Made by a program: the position numbers and the translations under genes
In this document: one piece after another, positions 61,188 to 64,000 of the stretch
Layout: every line of letters begins with the position of its first letter
Numbering within the stretch: the first letter of the stretch is position 1
Source: Nymphaea colorata
Lineage: Eukaryota > Streptophyta > Magnoliopsida > Nymphaeales > Nymphaeaceae
Reading direction: 5' to 3'
Length of the DNA stretch: 64,000 bases
Assembly (NCBI RefSeq): GCF_008831285.2
Contig: NC_045138.2
Location: 3,760,143 to 3,824,142 of the forward strand
The notes under the pieces: generated by a model
Seen by the model: only the letters and a program-made list of their open reading frames with translations
What the model was told of the DNA's origin: nothing
Databases searched by the model: none

Positions 61188-61614
61188 TCGCTAACAACTG
61201 TTATTGCAGACCAGGGTCTCCGCTAATCGCCAAGGCACTCTCTATCCTTCCCTAGTTCCCGAGATTGTTGTCCAAAACTAGGGTCTCTCCCTCTCCAGCT
61301 CTCTCTTGTTCTAGAGTCCCTGATACACTACGATCTCTAGCTACCCCTCTCTAGTTTTCATAAATTGAGTTAATTTTTGTTAGGTTTGCATGTTCATTGA
61401 AGTGGAAGAGGGACTTTCTCTTACAGTTATGAAATTGCTTTAATAGCTGGAACTATGTAAGAAGTAGATTTGTTTCTAAGATTGAGAGAAATCTTGGTAA
61501 AGAGGGCGGCTAAAAGATAGATTGTCTTGGTTGTTAGTCCTTTTGAGAGAGGAACAGAGTCCTTTCGGGACAGAAACAAAAAAGGAGAAAGGAAGGGGGG
61601 GCTGAGGTGAGCTC
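59615..61614. other. Intergenic or intronic DNA with microsatellite
   Basis: May be upstream introns of the Myb-type gene. A (CT)n(CA)n microsatellite lies at about 61141-61187. A stretch near 60190-60540 has higher GC and fewer runs than its surroundings. Near 60691 a TGTAACACCC word could be an LTR start, but no matching end was found. Confidence 0.45.
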
Positions 61615-61818
61615 TGTTAGAATTTATAATGTAAGTATACATACATGTTTTTGTATCTACTATCATATATCTTAAACTCCTAGCAGTTTGATGTATGATT
61701 TGTATATATAAATGTATGTGTGTATGCATAGGACTTTTTGTAACTTTTTGTATTTATTTTGTCTTTATTTTTCATGCCTTTTTCTAAACCTTTTTCTTTT
61801 CTTTTTTTTATTAAGAAA

Positions 61819-61885
61819 GGAAGTAGCTGTTGGGAGTTCCCAACGGCTAGAAATCTAGCCGTTGGGAGCCCCAACAGCCACTTCC
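61819..61885. repeat. Long inverted repeat (hairpin) in the copia LTR
   Basis: Two ~31-base arms around an AAAT loop: GGAAGTAGCTGTTGGG... against the inverted ...CCCCAACAGCCACTTCC, with about three mismatches or indels. Each arm also contains a small palindrome (TTGGGAGTTCCCAA on the left). Confidence 0.8.
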
Positions 61886-61923
61886 TCTTCCTCTTTTCTT
61901 CCTCCTTTCTTATATACTTCCTC

Positions 61924-61931
61924 TATAAATA
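61924..61931 (+). promoter_or_regulatory. TATA box of the copia LTR
   Basis: TATAAATA about 40 bp after the hairpin and ~190 bp before the LTR end, placing transcription start near 61955. Confidence 0.6.
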
Positions 61932-62121
61932 AGGCACTTGGGACCTTTGTTCTTTTAAGGCTTTTTGGCCTCTCTTGTGTATTCTTCTCTTGAGATTAAT
62001 ATATTTGGTATCTTCTCCTCAAGTTTGAGGTTTGGCTTTGTATTATCTATTGAAGTTGTTGGGATCTTCAAGAGTGTATCTCTTGAAGCATTTGCATTCT
62101 CGAATTTGGGCCTGATTTACA

Positions 62122-62133
62122 TGGTATCAAAGC
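62122..62133 (+). other. Primer binding site, initiator tRNA-Met
   Basis: TGGTATCAAAGC directly after the LTR. It differs by one base (A for G) from the usual TGGTATCAGAGC. Confidence 0.85.
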
Positions 62134-62423
62134 AATGTTTTGGCTCTTTGTCGTGCTGTTTTTTCAAGACTTGAAGATTCAGCTATTACACTTTCTTTGG
62201 AGCTGTGAAGCACTCCAAGTGTTCGATATATTGTCGGCTGTGATTTAACACAAACACAAGAGGGTTTTGTTTGTTTGCTGACCTCTTTTGGTGATATTTG
62301 TGACGGGATCAAGCTTCCTTGAGGTGAAGATTGAAGCAGTTTTTGGCACATCAAAAGCTTCTTTTTTTGTGGCTGTTTTTCATCCTATCACTACCTCAAC
62401 GTCTCCTCTACAGGGTACACATT

Positions 62424-64000
62424 ATGGATGAAAGAAATTCTTCTACTCCTCTCCCTAAACTTACTTCATCAAACTATGTTTCTTGGGCAAAAACTATGGA
62501 ACATTTCATTAGAAGTAAAGGCTTATGGGGACTTGTTGATGGATCTAAAAGTGAACCTCAATTAGTCCTAACCAAAACCATAGATGGTAAAGCCCAAGAA
62601 CTAGATGGGGTGGAAAAAAACAAGGTCATGAGTGAATACGAGAGAAAATGGGAAGAGTGGAAGATAGGACATCACAAGATTATCACTTGGATTATTGCTT
62701 GTGTTGATACTACAACTATGGGCCAAATAGCAAAACATAATTTTGCTCATGATGCTTGGGATTTCCTCAAGAAAACCCACACTATGAAAGATGTGGCTTA
62801 CATGTGCAATCTTCAAATGAAGATTGCAAGTCTCCAACAAGGGGATAAGTCCATTAAGCAATACGTTGGAGAAATGGAGCAATTATGGGACAAACTTGCC
62901 CTATTTGAACCCGAATGGTATGATCCAAGAGACATTGGAGTGAGGGAAAAATAAATCCAAAGGGAAAAATTTTACAAATTCATTCTTGGTCTTAGACCGG
63001 AATATGATGGAGTCAAAACTTCCTTGCTTCATAGACATAAGGTGCCATCTATGAATGAAGTCATAGCCGAGCTTCAAATGGAGGAGAATAGACTCAATTT
63101 TTGTAAAGAAAAGAGTGAAAGTGTTCTTGCTACTTCAAGACCCGGCGCTCATATGAGAACTTATAGACCTCCTCATTTTAATCGAAATTATGAGAATAAT
63201 GGCAACAAGAAGATTATATGTTTCCATTGTCAAGAAGAAAGACACACTAAACCTAGGTGTCCTAAATTGAGGAGATTTGACAAAAAGACAAGTGTGGTTG
63301 GGACAATGTATGAAGAAAGCAATCGATTTGACCTAGACAAGCTTATTGATGCTCTTCAACCACTACTCAAAGGGAAAGGGACTTCTCCAACTTCCGGAGC
63401 AACGATAGCATCTACATCTTCAAGTAAGTACTCTTGGATTCTTGATTCTGGAGCTTCTTTTCATATGACCCCTTGTAGTTTATTACTTACCGAATGCACT
63501 AAGGAGGAATCGTGCCCTTTTGTTAAAACCGCCGATGGAACTCCTCTTGAAATCAGATGTGTTGGGAATATTGATCAAAATTTTGATTCAAAAGTTTTCA
63601 AAATACCAAAAGTTAGATTCATTCCCAAACTTAACTTAAATCTCTTGTCGGTTTCTCAAATAACAAATCATGGATGTGATATTGTCTTCTCACAAAATAA
63701 ATTTTTGATACAGGACCATCTTTCCAAGAAGACGATTGGGGAAGGTTCTAGGAAAGATGATCTCTACTATGTTGATTATTTGGATCTTTCCAACCCAACT
63801 TGCAATGTAGTCAAGAAGAAAGACATCCAAATTTGACATTAAAGACTTGGACATTCAAGTTTAGGAAAAATGTCTTGTATCCCTTTTTTGGAAGAGAAAT
63901 GTAAAGAAATGATCTCATGTGATGATTGTATTAAAGCCAAAATTAAGGCTTTACCTTTTGGAAATAGAAATTTTGTTGCAAAAGCACCTTTTGAATTAGT
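62424..64000 (+). pseudogene. Copia gag-protease-integrase polyprotein, three stops, 3' partial
   Basis: The start MDERNSSTPLPKLTSSNYVSW is typical of copia Gag; the frame is open upstream to 62331, but the ATG at 62424 fits the family start. The gag body carries WDFLKKTHTMKDVAYMCNLQ. A zinc knuckle CFHCQEERHTKPRC keeps the C-C-H-C spacing but lacks the usual glycines. The protease site is WILDSGASFHMTP and the pre-integrase motif is HxRLGHSSLGKMS. In-frame stops lie at 62952-62954 (TAA, in gag), 63834-63836 (TGA) and 63840-63842 (TAA), the last two within the pre-integrase motif where family members have Trp and a basic residue. No frameshift was seen. The integrase finger cysteines (CDDC) are present just before the window ends. 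Confidence 0.87.

Larger units (their letters stand above)
61615..62121 (+). repeat. 5' LTR of the copia element (left border uncertain)
   Basis: The right border is firm: TTTACA at 62116-62121 directly before the primer site. The left border is my choice of TGTTAGAATTTATAATG at 61615, giving 507 bp. TGTTGGGAGTTCC at 61828 is an alternative, giving 294 bp. Confidence 0.55.
61615..64000 (+). mobile_element. Ty1/copia retrotransposon, 5' part, cut by the window edge
   Basis: 5' LTR, initiator-tRNA-Met primer site, gag and the start of pol in one frame with three stops. The 3' half and 3' LTR lie outside the window, so age and target duplication cannot be read. Confidence 0.85.

Overview
The window is nuclear DNA of a flowering plant. 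It has GT-AG spliced genes with long introns, chloroplast-type and plant-type gene families, Ty3/gypsy and Ty1/copia retrotransposons primed by initiator tRNA-Met, hAT-like and Tourist-like elements, and many AT-rich simple repeats. The sequence does not allow a narrower taxonomic call.

Layout. (1) 1-1850, plus strand: the last six exons of a chlorophyll dephytylase (CLD1-type alpha/beta hydrolase), cut by the window's left edge. An unrecognised exon-like ORF lies tail-to-tail with it at 1922-2213. (2) 2966-15185: a small hAT-like element with 7-of-8 matching 8-bp target duplications. It has been split by a 10.9-kb Ty3/gypsy chromovirus-type element (3180-14102, minus strand) with two ~3-kb LTRs and a perfect 5-bp target duplication. 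The gypsy polyprotein frame is broken by only two stop codons. (3) 16216-17728, plus strand: a complete four-exon flavodoxin-like NAD(P)H:quinone oxidoreductase (FQR1/WrbA family). (4) 19080-30667 and 37105-53489, both minus strand: two tandem paralogues of a plant coiled-coil/WD40 protein. Each has seven exons with matching intron positions, predicting 485 and 541 residues. Their fourth introns carry unrelated retroelement debris (copia in one, gypsy in the other) and MITEs. (5) 53.5-61.6 kb: mostly gene-poor DNA with a frameshifted exon fragment of the RNA polymerase I second-largest subunit, two C-terminal exons of a Myb/SANT telobox-type protein, and an unidentified exon-like ORF. (6) About 61.6 kb to the end: the 5' LTR and gag/protease/integrase start of a decayed Ty1/copia element running off the right edge.

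The host genes have unrelated roles (chlorophyll turnover, quinone reduction, WD40 scaffold) and do not form a pathway. I found no clear evidence for a new biological system. The most informative signals are the nested transposon with a skewed LTR mismatch pattern, the diverging WD40 pair with a shifted splice site, and the isolated RNA polymerase I exon fragment. All splice models are my own reading of frames and GT-AG sites, without transcript support.
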